A DNA stretch of 64,000 nt from NCBI RefSeq assembly GCF_016827595.1, contig NZ_JAECMS010000004.1, forward strand, positions 62,001-126,000. The letters are read 5' to 3'. The notes below the pieces were generated by a model. It searched no databases and was not told the origin of the DNA. It saw nothing but the letters and a program-made list of their open reading frames with translations. Both the position numbers and the translations under genes were made by a program. Source of the stretch: Luteirhabdus pelagi. Its GTDB lineage: Bacteria > Bacteroidota > Bacteroidia > Flavobacteriales > Flavobacteriaceae. Below are positions 1 through 8,526 of this stretch, one piece after another (within the stretch, counting starts at the first letter, position 1; each line of letters begins with the position of its first letter).

Positions 1-885
1 AAAACCCGTTAGGTGTGTTCCTCCCTCATGGGTATTGATATTATTAACGTAGGAATGAAGGTTTTCATTAAAAGAAGTGTTGTAAACCATGGCTACTTCA
101 ACGGGAATGTCGTTCTTTTCCCCTTCCATAGAAATGACTTCCTTGATAACAGGTTCACGGGTTTCATCCAAGAATTTGATAAATTCCTTTAGGCCTTCTT
201 CACTATGGAACGTTTCACTAACATATTCACCATTATCCTCCACGTTACGCTTATCGGTAATGCTAATGGTAAGTCCTTTGTTAAGAAACGCCAACTCACG
301 CATTCGACTAGAAAGCGTATCATAATTATAATTTAGAGTTTGTTGGAATATTTGTGGATCAGGTTTGAAAGTTACGATAGTCCCACGTTTATCCGTTTCA
401 CCAATCGACTTAACAGGATATAGCGGTTTGCCGCGCTCGTATTCCTGTTCCCAAATTTTACCATCGCGATGTACAGTGGCTTTAAGGTTTTCGGAAAGCG
501 CATTTACCACGGAAACACCTACCCCGTGCAAACCACCTGAAACCTTATAGGAGTCCTTATCAAACTTACCACCGGCACCAATCTTAGTCATAACAACCTC
601 AAGCGCAGACACACCTTCTTTTTTATGTAAATCGACTGGAATTCCTCGGCCATTATCCTCTACCGTAATGGAATTATCTTCATTAATCCAGACCTGCACG
701 GTATCGCAATAGCCTCCCATTGCTTCATCGATGGAGTTGTCCACAACTTCGTACACCAAATGGTGCAGCCCTCGGACACCTACATCGCCAATATACATGG
801 AGGGTCGCATGCGTACGTGCTCCATCCCTTCAAGTGCCTGGATACTATCGGCACCATACACTTTAATATTTTTTTCGTCCTTCAT
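1..885 (-). CDS. gyrB: DNA gyrase subunit B, N-terminal part (runs off window)
   Basis: Reading the minus strand from the ATG at 885 gives 295 open residues beginning MKDEKNIKVYG, continuing past position 1. The GHKL ATPase motifs of GyrB are visible: EVVDNSIDEA (Mg-binding Asn), DNGRGIPV, and the ATP-lid GGLHGVGVSVVNALS; the window edge falls at THLTGF. GyrB is the ATPase subunit of the A2B2 type II topoisomerase that introduces negative supercoils. GyrB rather than ParE is chosen from the overall look of the N-terminus; separating the two firmly would need the missing C-terminal part. A TATATTTG -7 element lies 38 nt upstream. No frameshift is seen. Confidence 0.93.
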   Translation of the reverse strand, partial: MKDEKNIKVYGADSIQALEGMEHVRMRPSMYIGDVGVRGLHHLVYEVVDNSIDEAMGGYCDTVQVWINEDNSITVEDNGRGIPVDLHKKEGVSALEVVMTKIGAGGKFDKDSYKVSGGLHGVGVSVVNALSENLKATVHRDGKIWEQEYERGKPLYPVKSIGETDKRGTIVTFKPDPQIFQQTLNYNYDTLSSRMRELAFLNKGLTISITDKRNVEDNGEYVSETFHSEEGLKEFIKFLDETREPVIKEVISMEGEKNDIPVEVAMVYNTSFNENLHSYVNNINTHEGGTHLTGF

Positions 886-922
886 AAAATTAGGTTGTTT
901 TTCAAACAAATTTGAATCCAAA

Positions 923-930
923 CAAATATA
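923..930 (-). promoter_or_regulatory. Putative -7 promoter element of gyrB
   Basis: The minus strand reads TATATTTG, an exact match to the Bacteroidota -7 consensus TAnnTTTG, 38 nt before the gyrB ATG. No TTG at the expected -33 distance was found, so the call rests on one element and position. Confidence 0.4.
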
Positions 931-1134
931 ACAAAAGCCCTTATATTATTGGGGGTTTGGGCTAGTTGGAAGGGGTAAGTTATTAACAAAAAATGTGGAA
1001 AAACGGTCCGTAAAAAGGATACAAATTGAAAACCATGCAATTTTGGTATGAAATTGGCATACTATGAATTGTAATTAGGCGTTTCTTTACTGTAAGTTCG
1101 ATCCTAATTAATCGACTTTAATACCAAAAAAACT

Positions 1135-1677
1135 ATGAAGAATTTATTGTTCCTACCTGTCTTTTTTCTACTAATAAGCTTCTCAAGTGCCGAAGCGCAA
1201 ACCTTCCCTAAAATGGACTCAAGCCCGATGGACCTCACCATGGCAAGAGCCGATCGAAATACACCTCCTATTGCACGCGTGATTTACAGCCGACCGCAGA
1301 AAAAAGGACGTGATATCTTTGGGGATTTGGTTCCTTATGGTGAAGTATGGCGAACTGGAGCGAATGAAGCAACCGAACTCACATTGTACAAAACAATGAA
1401 GTTTAATGGCACCACCTTAACACCACGCACCTATACCCTATACACGGTTCCAAATGAAGACGAATGGACGATCATTATCAACGGTGATACGAATGTTTGG
1501 GGTGCTTACAGCTATAAGAAAGAAAAGGATCTAGCGCGCATGAATGTAGAGGCTAAAACCGCAGCAGCACCTACGGAATCTTTGTCGATGGTATTTAGGC
1601 CGGAAAGCAACGGTACCACCTTAATGATTGGATGGGACAGCACCTATGTGGAAATACCCTTTATACTGGCAAATTAA
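1135..1677 (+). CDS. Secreted DUF2911 family protein
   Basis: 180 residues. The first about 22 residues form a typical Sec signal peptide (KNLLFLPVFFLL core, cleavage after AEAQ). The mature part contains the segment around RDIFGDLVPYGEVWRTGANE and the strand-rich stretch TLYTVPNEDEWTIIIN that characterise DUF2911, a Bacteroidota family of extracytoplasmic beta-sandwich proteins of unknown function. No catalytic motif is evident. The gene stands alone between gyrB (divergent) and queE (convergent) and ends in a clear terminator. Function is not known; only the family and export are supported. Confidence 0.85.
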   Translation: MKNLLFLPVFFLLISFSSAEAQTFPKMDSSPMDLTMARADRNTPPIARVIYSRPQKKGRDIFGDLVPYGEVWRTGANEATELTLYKTMKFNGTTLTPRTYTLYTVPNEDEWTIIINGDTNVWGAYSYKKEKDLARMNVEAKTAAAPTESLSMVFRPESNGTTLMIGWDSTYVEIPFILAN

Positions 1678-1701
1678 TGCCGCTAGCTATTGAATAGTAG
1701 T

Positions 1702-1725
1702 AATCCCACTTCGATGGGATTTTTT
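1702..1725 (+). terminator. Rho-independent terminator after DUF2911 gene
   Basis: A 7-bp stem, AATCCCA with TGGGATT, has a 6-nt loop containing TTCG and is followed by a T tract. The T tract touches the stop codon of the convergent queE gene (1724-1726). On the minus strand the T tract is poor, so it mainly serves the plus-strand gene. Confidence 0.8.
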
Positions 1726-2353
1726 ATGGAATATTAAGGTATTTGTGTGTTTGAAGTGACACCTTCCATTTGGGGTGTTTCATGACATAGTCCACTATTT
1801 TCGGAATCATTTTGTCTCGCTTGCTCCATTCGGGTTGAAGATATAGAATGCAATCCTTAGCAACCTTCTCTGCTTGTTCTTCTGCGAAATCGAAATCGCT
1901 ATTGTTATACACTATAACCTTTAACTCGTTAGCCCTGTTATAGATGTCGGGTTTTGGAAGCTTTATTTTTTTTGGCGAAAGACAAATCCAATCCCATGTT
2001 CCGGTAAGGTCATAGGCTCCCGATGTTTCGATATGAATATCCAAGCCTTTTTCCTTCAAAAGCGATGTTAAAGGACCCATATCCCAGGTTAATGGCTCTC
2101 CACCGGTAATGACAATCGTTTTTGAATAGTGGGCAGCATTTTCTGCTATTGAAGTGATTTCTGAAGGTGGATGAATATCTGGGTTCCAACTTTCCTTTAC
2201 ATCGCACCAATGGCAGCCTACATCGCAGCCTCCCACGCGAATAAAGTAGGCAGCCGTTCCTTTATGGAAGCCTTCTCCCTGTATGGTATAAAACTCCTCC
2301 ATCAAAGGAAGCATTACTCCTCTTTCAACCTTTTGTTTCACGGCTTCATTCAT
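1724..2353 (-). CDS. queE: 7-carboxy-7-deazaguanine synthase (radical SAM)
   Basis: 209 residues from the chosen ATG. The N-terminus has the QueE signature PLMEEFYTIQGEG followed by GGCDVGCHWCD, the CX3CX2C cluster ligating the 4Fe-4S centre, and later TGGEPL, the SAM-contacting GGE motif. QueE rearranges 6-carboxytetrahydropterin to 7-carboxy-7-deazaguanine in preQ0/queuosine synthesis. An ATG five codons upstream (2368) is in frame, but a TATTTTTG promoter-like element at 2358-2365 sits between the two ATGs, so the downstream start at 2353 is preferred. No other queuosine gene is present nearby. The short length is normal for compact QueE proteins. Confidence 0.92.
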   Translation of the reverse strand: MNEAVKQKVERGVMLPLMEEFYTIQGEGFHKGTAAYFIRVGGCDVGCHWCDVKESWNPDIHPPSEITSIAENAAHYSKTIVITGGEPLTWDMGPLTSLLKEKGLDIHIETSGAYDLTGTWDWICLSPKKIKLPKPDIYNRANELKVIVYNNSDFDFAEEQAEKVAKDCILYLQPEWSKRDKMIPKIVDYVMKHPKWKVSLQTHKYLNIP

Positions 2354-2357
2354 GGCG

Positions 2358-2365
2358 CAAAAATA
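2358..2365 (-). promoter_or_regulatory. queE: Putative -7 element of queE
   Basis: The minus strand reads TATTTTTG (TAnnTTTG) only 4 nt before the preferred ATG at 2353. If used, transcription would begin at or next to the start codon, giving a leaderless message. No TTG at the usual -33 spacing was found. Confidence 0.35.
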
Positions 2366-2535
2366 CACAAACCTACGGCAACAGCATTTTTTATCCTAGC
2401 AAAAGTCAACTTACAATTTTATACATGTGATTTGAACGAAAAATCTTTCATTTTATCGAAAATTTAACAAATAAAAGTTTGAAGTCTTCTCAAAAAATGA
2501 CAAGCCGATTAGATTTGTTCCAAAAGCTCCCTATT

Positions 2536-3282
2536 ATGAAACTTCTATCATACAGAATTCTACCTGTTATACTATTAGGATTATTCACAACAATATCGAC
2601 TTTAGCTCAAGTAGGTATCGGAACCACGACTCCTGATACTTCCGCAATTCTTGATATTTCTTCTACAGATGCTGGCGTATTGCTTCCAAGATTAACGACT
2701 GCAGAAAGAGACGCGATTGCATCACCGGCAACTGGTTTGCTGCTATTTAATACCGACACTAATGCTATTGAGTATAATGATGGGATTTCAACAGTTCCCG
2801 TATGGGCTGCGGTTACTTCCCGAATATCCACCGATACAAAGGGAGATTCGGTAAAGTATAGCAATACCGATACCACCACAGACGTTAATCCAGATACAGC
2901 AATCGACCTTCCCGTTTTCGGCACTATGGAATGGAACGACAACACATCGCTTTATGTTGTTGGGGGCAATCAGATAACCATCAACGAAACTGGCCGCTAC
3001 GAGATTCGAGTCAACGTATCACTTTTTAACTCCTCTGGTACAGCTAGAAATGCACCAGAAATAAGAATAAATGTGAATGGCACTGGGGTGGGTTCTTTCG
3101 GTTCTACTGGATACATGCGAAATAATGGCGGCCATAGAAGTGCTTCTCTTCACATTACCGAAACTATCTCTGTCACAACTGGCGACGTTATAACAGTTGC
3201 CATTGTACGTGAAGGCAATGGGGACATCGTAAATTTGCGTAGCGTGGGTAGCTCGAATATCTATATCGAAAAGAAAAGCTAG
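2536..3282 (+). CDS. Secreted protein with QVGIGTTTP head and C1q/TNF-like C-terminal domain
   Basis: 248 residues from ATG 2536; an in-frame start at 2479 would add 19 polar residues before the signal peptide and is disfavoured. Signal peptide YRILPVILLGLFTTISTLAQ is followed directly by VGIGTTTPDTSAILDI, a motif found at the mature N-terminus of many flavobacterial surface proteins with tail-fibre-like architecture. The segment AGVLLPRLTTAERDAI and TGLLLFNTDTN also belong to that pattern. The last about 130 residues are strand-rich, with GRYEIRVNVSLFN and IRINVNG resembling the trimeric C1q/BclA jelly roll. No T9SS signal is visible. Likely an exported surface or fibre-type protein; the ligand is unknown. 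Confidence 0.7.
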   Translation: MKLLSYRILPVILLGLFTTISTLAQVGIGTTTPDTSAILDISSTDAGVLLPRLTTAERDAIASPATGLLLFNTDTNAIEYNDGISTVPVWAAVTSRISTDTKGDSVKYSNTDTTTDVNPDTAIDLPVFGTMEWNDNTSLYVVGGNQITINETGRYEIRVNVSLFNSSGTARNAPEIRINVNGTGVGSFGSTGYMRNNGGHRSASLHITETISVTTGDVITVAIVREGNGDIVNLRSVGSSNIYIEKKS

Positions 3283-3363
3283 ATCCATACTTGCTTTTTT
3301 CATTGCGCCAAATTTCAAGCTGTATGTTGGGTATAAATAGTATTTTTACCCAAAATTTGGATC

Positions 3364-4881
3364 ATGGCAGACAAACAAGCTTTTTTTGATCATATCACCA
3401 ATGGATACCAAACCGAAGGCGAATCTATCACGCTAGGAGCAGCTATGCTTGATGGCGAAACCATGACCAATGCCCTGGTAAAAGTTCCATTAAAAACTAT
3501 GAATCGGCACGGACTAATTGCTGGTGCTACGGGAACTGGGAAGACCAAAACCTTACAGGTACTGGCAGAAAATCTTTCCGAAAAAGGTGTTCCTGTCTTA
3601 TTAATGGATATGAAGGGAGACCTCAGTGGTATCGCACAGCCTAGTCCTGGTCATCGTAAGATTGATGAACGCCACGAAAAAATAGGTATCCCCTTCACGC
3701 CTCAGAAGTTTCCAGTTGAAATAATGTCGCTTTCAGAGCAGAACGGTGTTCGTTTACGGGCTACCGTTAGTGAGTTCGGCCCTGTCCTATTGTCTCGAAT
3801 TTTGGACGTGAGTGAAACACAGGCAGGTATTATTTCGGTCATTTTCAAGTATTGCGACGATAACAAACTTCCGTTGCTCGATTTGAAGGATTTCAAAAAA
3901 ATTCTCCAGTATGCCACGAATGAGGGGAAAGAGGAGTTTTCTGAAGCATATGGTCGTATCTCTTCAGCTTCAACAGGCGCAATACTTCGTCGCATCGTAG
4001 CATTGGAACAACAAGGGGGCGATTTGTTTTTTGGTGAAAAATCGTTCGATACCGACGATTTACTCCGCATCGATGAAAACGGTCGTGGGTATATTAATAT
4101 CGTTCGATTGACAGACATCCAAGATCGGCCGAATCTCTTTTCAACCTTTATGCTAAGCCTTCTGGCTGAAATCTACACAACTTTTCCAGAACAAGGTGAT
4201 TCTGGCAGGCCGGAGTTAGTGATTTTTATTGACGAGGCTCACCTTATCTTTAAAGAAGCTAGCGATGCCCTACTCGACCAAATTGAAAGTATCGTAAAAT
4301 TGATTCGCTCGAAAGGAGTTGGCCTATACTTTGTAACCCAAAACCCTACCGACGTACCGGATGCGGTACTAAGTCAGCTTGGACTAAAAGTGCAACATGC
4401 GTTACGGGCGTTCACTGCAAAAGATAGAAAAGCGATTAAGCTTACAGCGGAAAATTATCCGATTTCAGATTATTACGAAACCGATGAAGTACTTACCTCG
4501 TTAGGTATTGGAGAAGCCTTGGTTTCAGCTTTGAACGAAAAAGGGATTCCCACTCCATTAGCGGCAACGCTCATGCGTGCTCCGATGAGCAGAATGGATG
4601 TGTTGGAAGATAAAGAACTGAAGGACCTACTAAACGATTCAAAGTTAATCGACAAATATAACGAAACCGTCGACCGAGAGAGTGCCTACGAGCTTTTGAA
4701 CGAAAAAATCGATATTGCCGAAAAGGAAGAAGCAAAAGAAAAAGCTGAAAAAGAGAAAAAAGCGGTTCGCAGTAGGTCGTCGTCTCGAAAAAGTACCCGC
4801 CAGAATCCGATTGTAAAAGTATTGAGTAGCCCTACTGTTATCAGAAGTGTTTTGGGTATACTCGGAAAACTCTTAAAATAA
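3364..4881 (+). CDS. HerA-like ATPase, DUF853 family
   Basis: 505 residues. Walker A is GATGTGKTKTL near residue 57, with MDMKGDLSG shortly after; Walker B is LVIFIDEAHLIF near residue 290, followed by LIRSKGVGLYFVTQNPTDVPDAVL, a sensor region typical of the HerA/VirB4-related DUF853 (YjgR) family. The C-terminus is a highly charged Lys/Glu coiled-coil-like stretch, then a short basic tail. The biological role of DUF853 proteins is unsettled; HerA relatives are DNA-pumping hexameric ATPases. No NurA nuclease gene is adjacent. A lipoprotein gene follows after 22 nt and may be co-transcribed. Cytoplasmic; no transmembrane helix. Confidence 0.85.
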   Translation: MADKQAFFDHITNGYQTEGESITLGAAMLDGETMTNALVKVPLKTMNRHGLIAGATGTGKTKTLQVLAENLSEKGVPVLLMDMKGDLSGIAQPSPGHRKIDERHEKIGIPFTPQKFPVEIMSLSEQNGVRLRATVSEFGPVLLSRILDVSETQAGIISVIFKYCDDNKLPLLDLKDFKKILQYATNEGKEEFSEAYGRISSASTGAILRRIVALEQQGGDLFFGEKSFDTDDLLRIDENGRGYINIVRLTDIQDRPNLFSTFMLSLLAEIYTTFPEQGDSGRPELVIFIDEAHLIFKEASDALLDQIESIVKLIRSKGVGLYFVTQNPTDVPDAVLSQLGLKVQHALRAFTAKDRKAIKLTAENYPISDYYETDEVLTSLGIGEALVSALNEKGIPTPLAATLMRAPMSRMDVLEDKELKDLLNDSKLIDKYNETVDRESAYELLNEKIDIAEKEEAKEKAEKEKKAVRSRSSSRKSTRQNPIVKVLSSPTVIRSVLGILGKLLK

Positions 4882-4903
4882 CCATCAAAAACAATGTAAT
4901 GCT

Positions 4904-5497
4904 ATGAAGAAAAGCATATTATTTATCGCAATAGCAGGATTTATTCTTGCTAGCTGTACTGAAGAAAAAGATCCTTTTTTAATTACGGGTGATTCCGTAG
5001 GAAAGATTACTAAAGAGATGCGAATGAAGCATGTCGATTCCATTTTTGCTGAAGACTCCATCGTAAAGTTAAGCAGGGTGAAAAACGCTCTTGATACCCA
5101 AGGTGAAGTTGAAATCTACAGCAAGGAAGGTGAAAAATTATTGTTGATTTCCCCCGAAGATGAAAATGATCCTGAATCGTACATTGATAACATCCAGGTA
5201 TTCGATTCGCGCTATAAAACTGAAAAAGGACTTACGAAAGCTAGCACTTTTAAAGATGTGAAGGATAATTACACCGTCGAAAAAGTGGAAAATGCCATCA
5301 ATTCGGTTATTGTATTTTTGAAGGATTCGGAAGTATATCTAACAATCGATAAAAAACAATTGCCGGAAAACCTTCGATACAATCCCGACGCAAAGATTGA
5401 AGCGAGCCAGATTCCAAATGAAGCAACCATCAAATATTTTATGATTGGATGGGATATTGAAGAACCCGATTATGAGATTTCGACCGATCAGGAATAA
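4904..5497 (+). CDS. Uncharacterised lipoprotein
   Basis: 197 residues with a lipoprotein signal peptide, lipobox LASC at residues 15-18, then a Thr/Glu-rich acidic mature chain. The charged repeat-free sequence (RMKHVDSIFAEDSIVKL, YNPDAKIEASQIPNE) is not recognised as any named domain. It lies 22 nt after the HerA-like gene and is followed by a strong terminator, so the two probably form one transcript. The residue after the lipid-bearing Cys is Thr, not Asp, giving no clear inner-membrane retention signal. Confidence 0.75.
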   Translation: MKKSILFIAIAGFILASCTEEKDPFLITGDSVGKITKEMRMKHVDSIFAEDSIVKLSRVKNALDTQGEVEIYSKEGEKLLLISPEDENDPESYIDNIQVFDSRYKTEKGLTKASTFKDVKDNYTVEKVENAINSVIVFLKDSEVYLTIDKKQLPENLRYNPDAKIEASQIPNEATIKYFMIGWDIEEPDYEISTDQE

Positions 5498-5521
5498 GGG
5501 TTGGCTGTAAATGTTTTGTTA

Positions 5522-5552
5522 AGCCTCGCGGTTACGCGGGGCTTTCTTTTTA
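5522..5552 (+). terminator. Rho-independent terminator
   Basis: A 9-bp GC-rich stem (AGCCTCGCG with CGCGGGGCT, one G-T wobble) has a GTTA loop and is followed by TTCTTTTT. It closes the HerA-like/lipoprotein unit before the small membrane-protein gene at 5580. Confidence 0.85.
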
Positions 5553-5579
5553 ACTTTCGGTATAACCAAACTGATAATT

Positions 5580-5762
5580 ATGATCAAAATCTTAGGGTTT
5601 GTTTTTACCATCTTAGGTGCCATAGCACTTGTAATAGGAGTTTTAAGTGTATTTGGAAGTATGAGCGCCGGAATTAGTCCGTGGGCGTTAATTATTTTAG
5701 GCGTCATTTTCTTCTTCGCAGGCATCGGTATATTAAAGCGAAAAAAGGATACCGACGAATAA
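5580..5762 (+). CDS. Small two-helix membrane protein
   Basis: 60 residues. Two hydrophobic helices are visible: residues about 3-24 (KILGFVFTILGAIALVIGVL) and about 35-52 (WALIILGVIFFFAGIGIL), with a Gly/Ser turn between them and a basic-acidic tail KRKKDTDE placing the C-terminus in the cytoplasm. No named family is recognised. It begins a run of same-strand genes (5580-8509) with short gaps; the next gene starts 26 nt downstream. It is real rather than a shadow because its hydropathy is well ordered and nothing else is coded here. Confidence 0.65.
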   Translation: MIKILGFVFTILGAIALVIGVLSVFGSMSAGISPWALIILGVIFFFAGIGILKRKKDTDE

Positions 5763-5787
5763 TACTATTCAACAAAAAAAGACAACA

Positions 5788-6030
5788 ATGGCAGATGACA
5801 GGATAAAAAACAAAGACCAATACGAGGAATTGCGCGACAAAGGCTACAGTAAAGAGAAAGCAGCCCGAATTGCAAATACCGAGAATGCCGGAAAAAAAGG
5901 TGGACAGTCTAAACCCTACGAAAAATGGACCAAGGACGAACTTTACGAACAAGCTCAAAGTGCCGACATTGAGGGACGTTCCGAAATGAACAAAGATGAA
6001 TTAATCGAAGCCTTACGCGAAAACAACTGA
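5788..6030 (+). CDS. Small protein with Rho N-terminal (SAP-like) motif
   Basis: 80 residues, very charged. The N-terminal half (KDQYEELRDKGYSKEKAARIANTEN) is the helical motif of short DUF7218-type proteins; the C-terminal half, WTKDELYEQAQSADIEGRSE plus MNKDELIEALREN, matches the Rho termination factor N-terminal helix-extended-helix fold that binds nucleic acid. Proteins of this build are widespread stress-related small proteins of uncertain role. Its TGA stop overlaps the ATG of the next gene by one base (position 6030), which suggests translational coupling. Confidence 0.7.
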   Translation: MADDRIKNKDQYEELRDKGYSKEKAARIANTENAGKKGGQSKPYEKWTKDELYEQAQSADIEGRSEMNKDELIEALRENN

Positions 6031-6455
6031 TGTCTTTACAACCCTTCCACCTAGCCATCCCTGTTTATAACCTAGAAGAATGTCGCACATTTTATCGCGA
6101 AGTATTAGGTTGTGAAGAAGGACGAAGCAGCGACCATTGGGTCGATTTCAATTTCTTCGGCCATCAATTGGTCATTCACTATAAACCAAAAGAAGAAATT
6201 ACTTCCGAGGCCATCAACCCTGTCGATGGCAAAAATGTTCCCGTTCCACATTTTGGAGTCGTGCTAGAGTGGAATACATTTAAAACCTTTTCCGAACAAC
6301 TCAAAAACAAAAATGTTACCTTTATCATTGAACCTTATCTTCGCTTTGAAGGAAAACCGGGTGAACAGATGACTATGTTTTTTAAGGATCCTTCAGGTAA
6401 TGCATTAGAATTTAAGGCCTTCAAGAATAACGACCAACTTTTTGCCACAACATAG
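6030..6455 (+). CDS. VOC (glyoxalase/dioxygenase) family protein
   Basis: 141 residues forming the paired beta-alpha-beta-beta-beta units of the vicinal-oxygen-chelate fold. Candidate metal ligands are His in LQPFHLAIPV (first unit), His in VPHFGVVLEW (start of the second) and Glu in SGNALEFKAF (last strand), the usual H-x-H-x-E arrangement. The segment FYREVLGCEEGRSSDHWVDFNFFGHQLVIH is typical of small VOC proteins sometimes called glyoxalase/bleomycin-resistance/dioxygenase proteins. The substrate cannot be inferred. It is coupled to the upstream small protein by a one-base overlap and directly abuts the next gene. Confidence 0.85.
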   Translation: MSLQPFHLAIPVYNLEECRTFYREVLGCEEGRSSDHWVDFNFFGHQLVIHYKPKEEITSEAINPVDGKNVPVPHFGVVLEWNTFKTFSEQLKNKNVTFIIEPYLRFEGKPGEQMTMFFKDPSGNALEFKAFKNNDQLFATT

Positions 6456-7487
6456 ATGAAATCGATTTCACCCAATATTATCCGACAACTGTTTGTGCTC
6501 CTACTCATTATATTTTTAGGCGCCCTGATTTTTGGTGAAATGATGCCGTACCTGTCGGGTGTTTTGGGAGCCGTTACGATTTACGTATTGATGCGTGGTT
6601 GGATGAAGAACCTAACTAAGAAGAAAGGTTGGAATCCCGATTTAGCTGCCGCTTTATTGATGTTTATTTCTTTCGTAGGCATATTACTTCCCGTATCTGG
6701 TATTATCCTGATGCTTGGAAATAAAATTGGAAACGCCGTGAAGAATTCTGAAGAGGTGATCCAAGCGTTTAAGGCGCAATTGGATGATTGGGAAGGTCGA
6801 TTGGGATATGATCTCACCTCACAGATTAACACTTCCGAAATCTCTTCTTGGATATCAACGCAATTGCAAAGCTTTGCCGGAGGTACATTCGATATGTTTA
6901 TCGCTATTGGGTTAATGTATTTTATGCTGTACTATATGTTTACAGACAGGAAACAGATGCGTTCCTCATTGTTCAATTATATTCCTATAAGCGATAAAAA
7001 CCTAAAGGTCATTGGCAATGAAGCCAATGCTAAAGTGCGCGCCAATGCCATTGGCATTCCCTTGGTTGCCTTGGCACAAGGTGTCGTAGCCTTAATCGGT
7101 TTTTTCATTTTTGGTATTGAAGATCCACTCTTTTGGTTTGTCATTACTACCATCGGTTCAATGATTCCCTTTATCGGAACGCTTGTCGGAATCTTACCTG
7201 TTTTCATTCTTACCCTATCTGCAGGCGATACCTTTCAAGCTTGGGGAATTCTATTATATGGTTTCATCGTAGTAGGCTCTACCGATAATATTTTCCGAAT
7301 GTATGCCTTGAAAAAACTCGATGATATTCATCCTCTCATCACTTTTATTGGAGTGGTGGTTGGCGTACCACTTTTTGGGTTTATCGGACTTATTTTTGGG
7401 CCCCTCCTAATCAGTTTGTTTTTAATTATCGTCCGTATCTATCGTGAAGAATACGGGAAACCGGCTACTCCCGAAGAAAAGTTATAG
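6456..7487 (+). CDS. AI-2E family transporter (YdiK/PerM-like)
   Basis: 343 residues, starting on the base after the previous stop. About eight hydrophobic segments are seen: two near the N-terminus, one near residue 65-85, one near 140-160, and a cluster from about 205 to 335. A soluble amphipathic region (residues 90-135) lies between, which is the layout of the AI-2E/PerM family. The motif PFIGTLVGILPVFI and the end GFIGLIFGPLLISLFLII are characteristic. Members include an autoinducer-2 exporter and Na+/H+ antiporters, so the substrate is open. Inner membrane. Confidence 0.88.
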   Translation: MKSISPNIIRQLFVLLLIIFLGALIFGEMMPYLSGVLGAVTIYVLMRGWMKNLTKKKGWNPDLAAALLMFISFVGILLPVSGIILMLGNKIGNAVKNSEEVIQAFKAQLDDWEGRLGYDLTSQINTSEISSWISTQLQSFAGGTFDMFIAIGLMYFMLYYMFTDRKQMRSSLFNYIPISDKNLKVIGNEANAKVRANAIGIPLVALAQGVVALIGFFIFGIEDPLFWFVITTIGSMIPFIGTLVGILPVFILTLSAGDTFQAWGILLYGFIVVGSTDNIFRMYALKKLDDIHPLITFIGVVVGVPLFGFIGLIFGPLLISLFLIIVRIYREEYGKPATPEEKL

Positions 7488-7490
7488 CAT

Positions 7491-7970
7491 ATGTTCAAGA
7501 AGTTTGAACGTACCGAATACCCACCGGTAGAAAACACGATGGTCTGGGATGGAGAATGTGGCTTCTGCAAGTATTGGATCACGCACTGGCAACAACTTAC
7601 CGAAGCTTCCATTACATATAAAACCTATCAAGAGGTCGCTTCCAATTTTCCTGACATTCCCTTAAAGGAATTTAAAAAAGCATCCCGCCTCATCGAAACA
7701 GATGGTTCCGTCTTTAGCGGTCCGGATTCCGCTTTCAGAAGTTTTACTCATAGTAAAAAAAGCAATATTTGGCATTCGTGGTATCACAAATACCGCTGGT
7801 TTCAAAAAGCATGTGATCACAGCTACAATCATATCGCAAAAAATCGCTCTTTCTATTATAGGCTTACAGTGCTAGCATTTGGTCGAAATCCTAAAAAACT
7901 TCGACCGTATTGGTTGATATATCTATTCATAGTGATTGCCATAGCAGTTTCGATTTCCCTTATTTTATAA
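7491..7970 (+). CDS. DCC family thiol-disulfide oxidoreductase-like protein (DUF393)
   Basis: 159 residues. The N-terminal motif VWDGECGFCKYW contains the D-x-x-C-x-x-C signature of the DCC1/DUF393 family, placed on the first strand of a thioredoxin-like fold. The middle part, with FSGPDSAFRSF, also fits. A single transmembrane helix near the C-terminus (LIYLFIVIAIAVSISLIL) anchors it, with the thiol domain most likely cytoplasmic because there is no N-terminal signal. It follows the transporter gene by 3 nt and is likely in the same operon. The redox partner is unknown. Confidence 0.82.
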   Translation: MFKKFERTEYPPVENTMVWDGECGFCKYWITHWQQLTEASITYKTYQEVASNFPDIPLKEFKKASRLIETDGSVFSGPDSAFRSFTHSKKSNIWHSWYHKYRWFQKACDHSYNHIAKNRSFYYRLTVLAFGRNPKKLRPYWLIYLFIVIAIAVSISLIL

Positions 7971-8035
7971 CAAAATTTTAAAACAGTAGTTCCATTGGAT
8001 TTTCTATTTTTCTAAAGATAAAAGAAAAATGACCT

Positions 8036-8509
8036 ATGCTATTCAATAAGAAAAAAAAGAAACCCACCGATTCGGGAAGCACTTCCTCACAGTCTAATAT
8101 TGCACTGATGAATGAAGGATTCACCGAAGACAATATCAAGGAAAATGTTGATAAGATAAACGATGACGATGTTGAAATCGTTATGGAGAACGAAGAAGCC
8201 ATCGCTCGAAAATTAAGTAATGCAAGTCCATTACGAAAGTACGCCGAACTTGGAAAGATTATGCTTTCTATGTTGAAGGATGTTCGAAGCGGAAGTTACC
8301 CTAGTGTTCCATGGTTTACCATCGCGAGCATTGCATTGGCACTACTGTACGTTTTGAATCCCATGGATGTGATTCCAGATTTTATCCCAGGATTGGGATA
8401 TATTGACGATTTAGCAGTGTTAAGTATTGGTATGGGATGGATTGAAAGCGACCTTCACAAATATTTGGACTGGCGCTTACAACGTGCAGAAGCTGCTACT
8501 GAAAGCTAA
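8036..8509 (+). CDS. YkvA family protein (DUF1232)
   Basis: 157 residues. The N-terminal 60 residues are polar and Lys/Ser/Asp-rich (start LFNKKKKKPTDSG). The C-terminal part carries the DUF1232 core: a hydrophobic helix FTIASIALALLYVLNP, then MDVIPDFIPGLGYIDDLAVL, the defining motif, and another helix. These are small membrane-associated proteins of unknown role. It is the last gene of the 5580-8509 run; a strong terminator follows, placed inside the 3' end of the convergent folD gene. Confidence 0.85.
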   Translation: MLFNKKKKKPTDSGSTSSQSNIALMNEGFTEDNIKENVDKINDDDVEIVMENEEAIARKLSNASPLRKYAELGKIMLSMLKDVRSGSYPSVPWFTIASIALALLYVLNPMDVIPDFIPGLGYIDDLAVLSIGMGWIESDLHKYLDWRLQRAEAATES

Positions 8510-8526
8510 ACCACATAAAGATCAAC

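Noticed and set aside
89-931. Three plus-strand open frames
   Set aside because: They are antisense to the gyrB frame, which shows complete GHKL motifs on the minus strand.
1090-1115. GTTCGATCC resembling a tRNA T-loop
   Set aside because: No acceptor, D or anticodon stems can be built around it.
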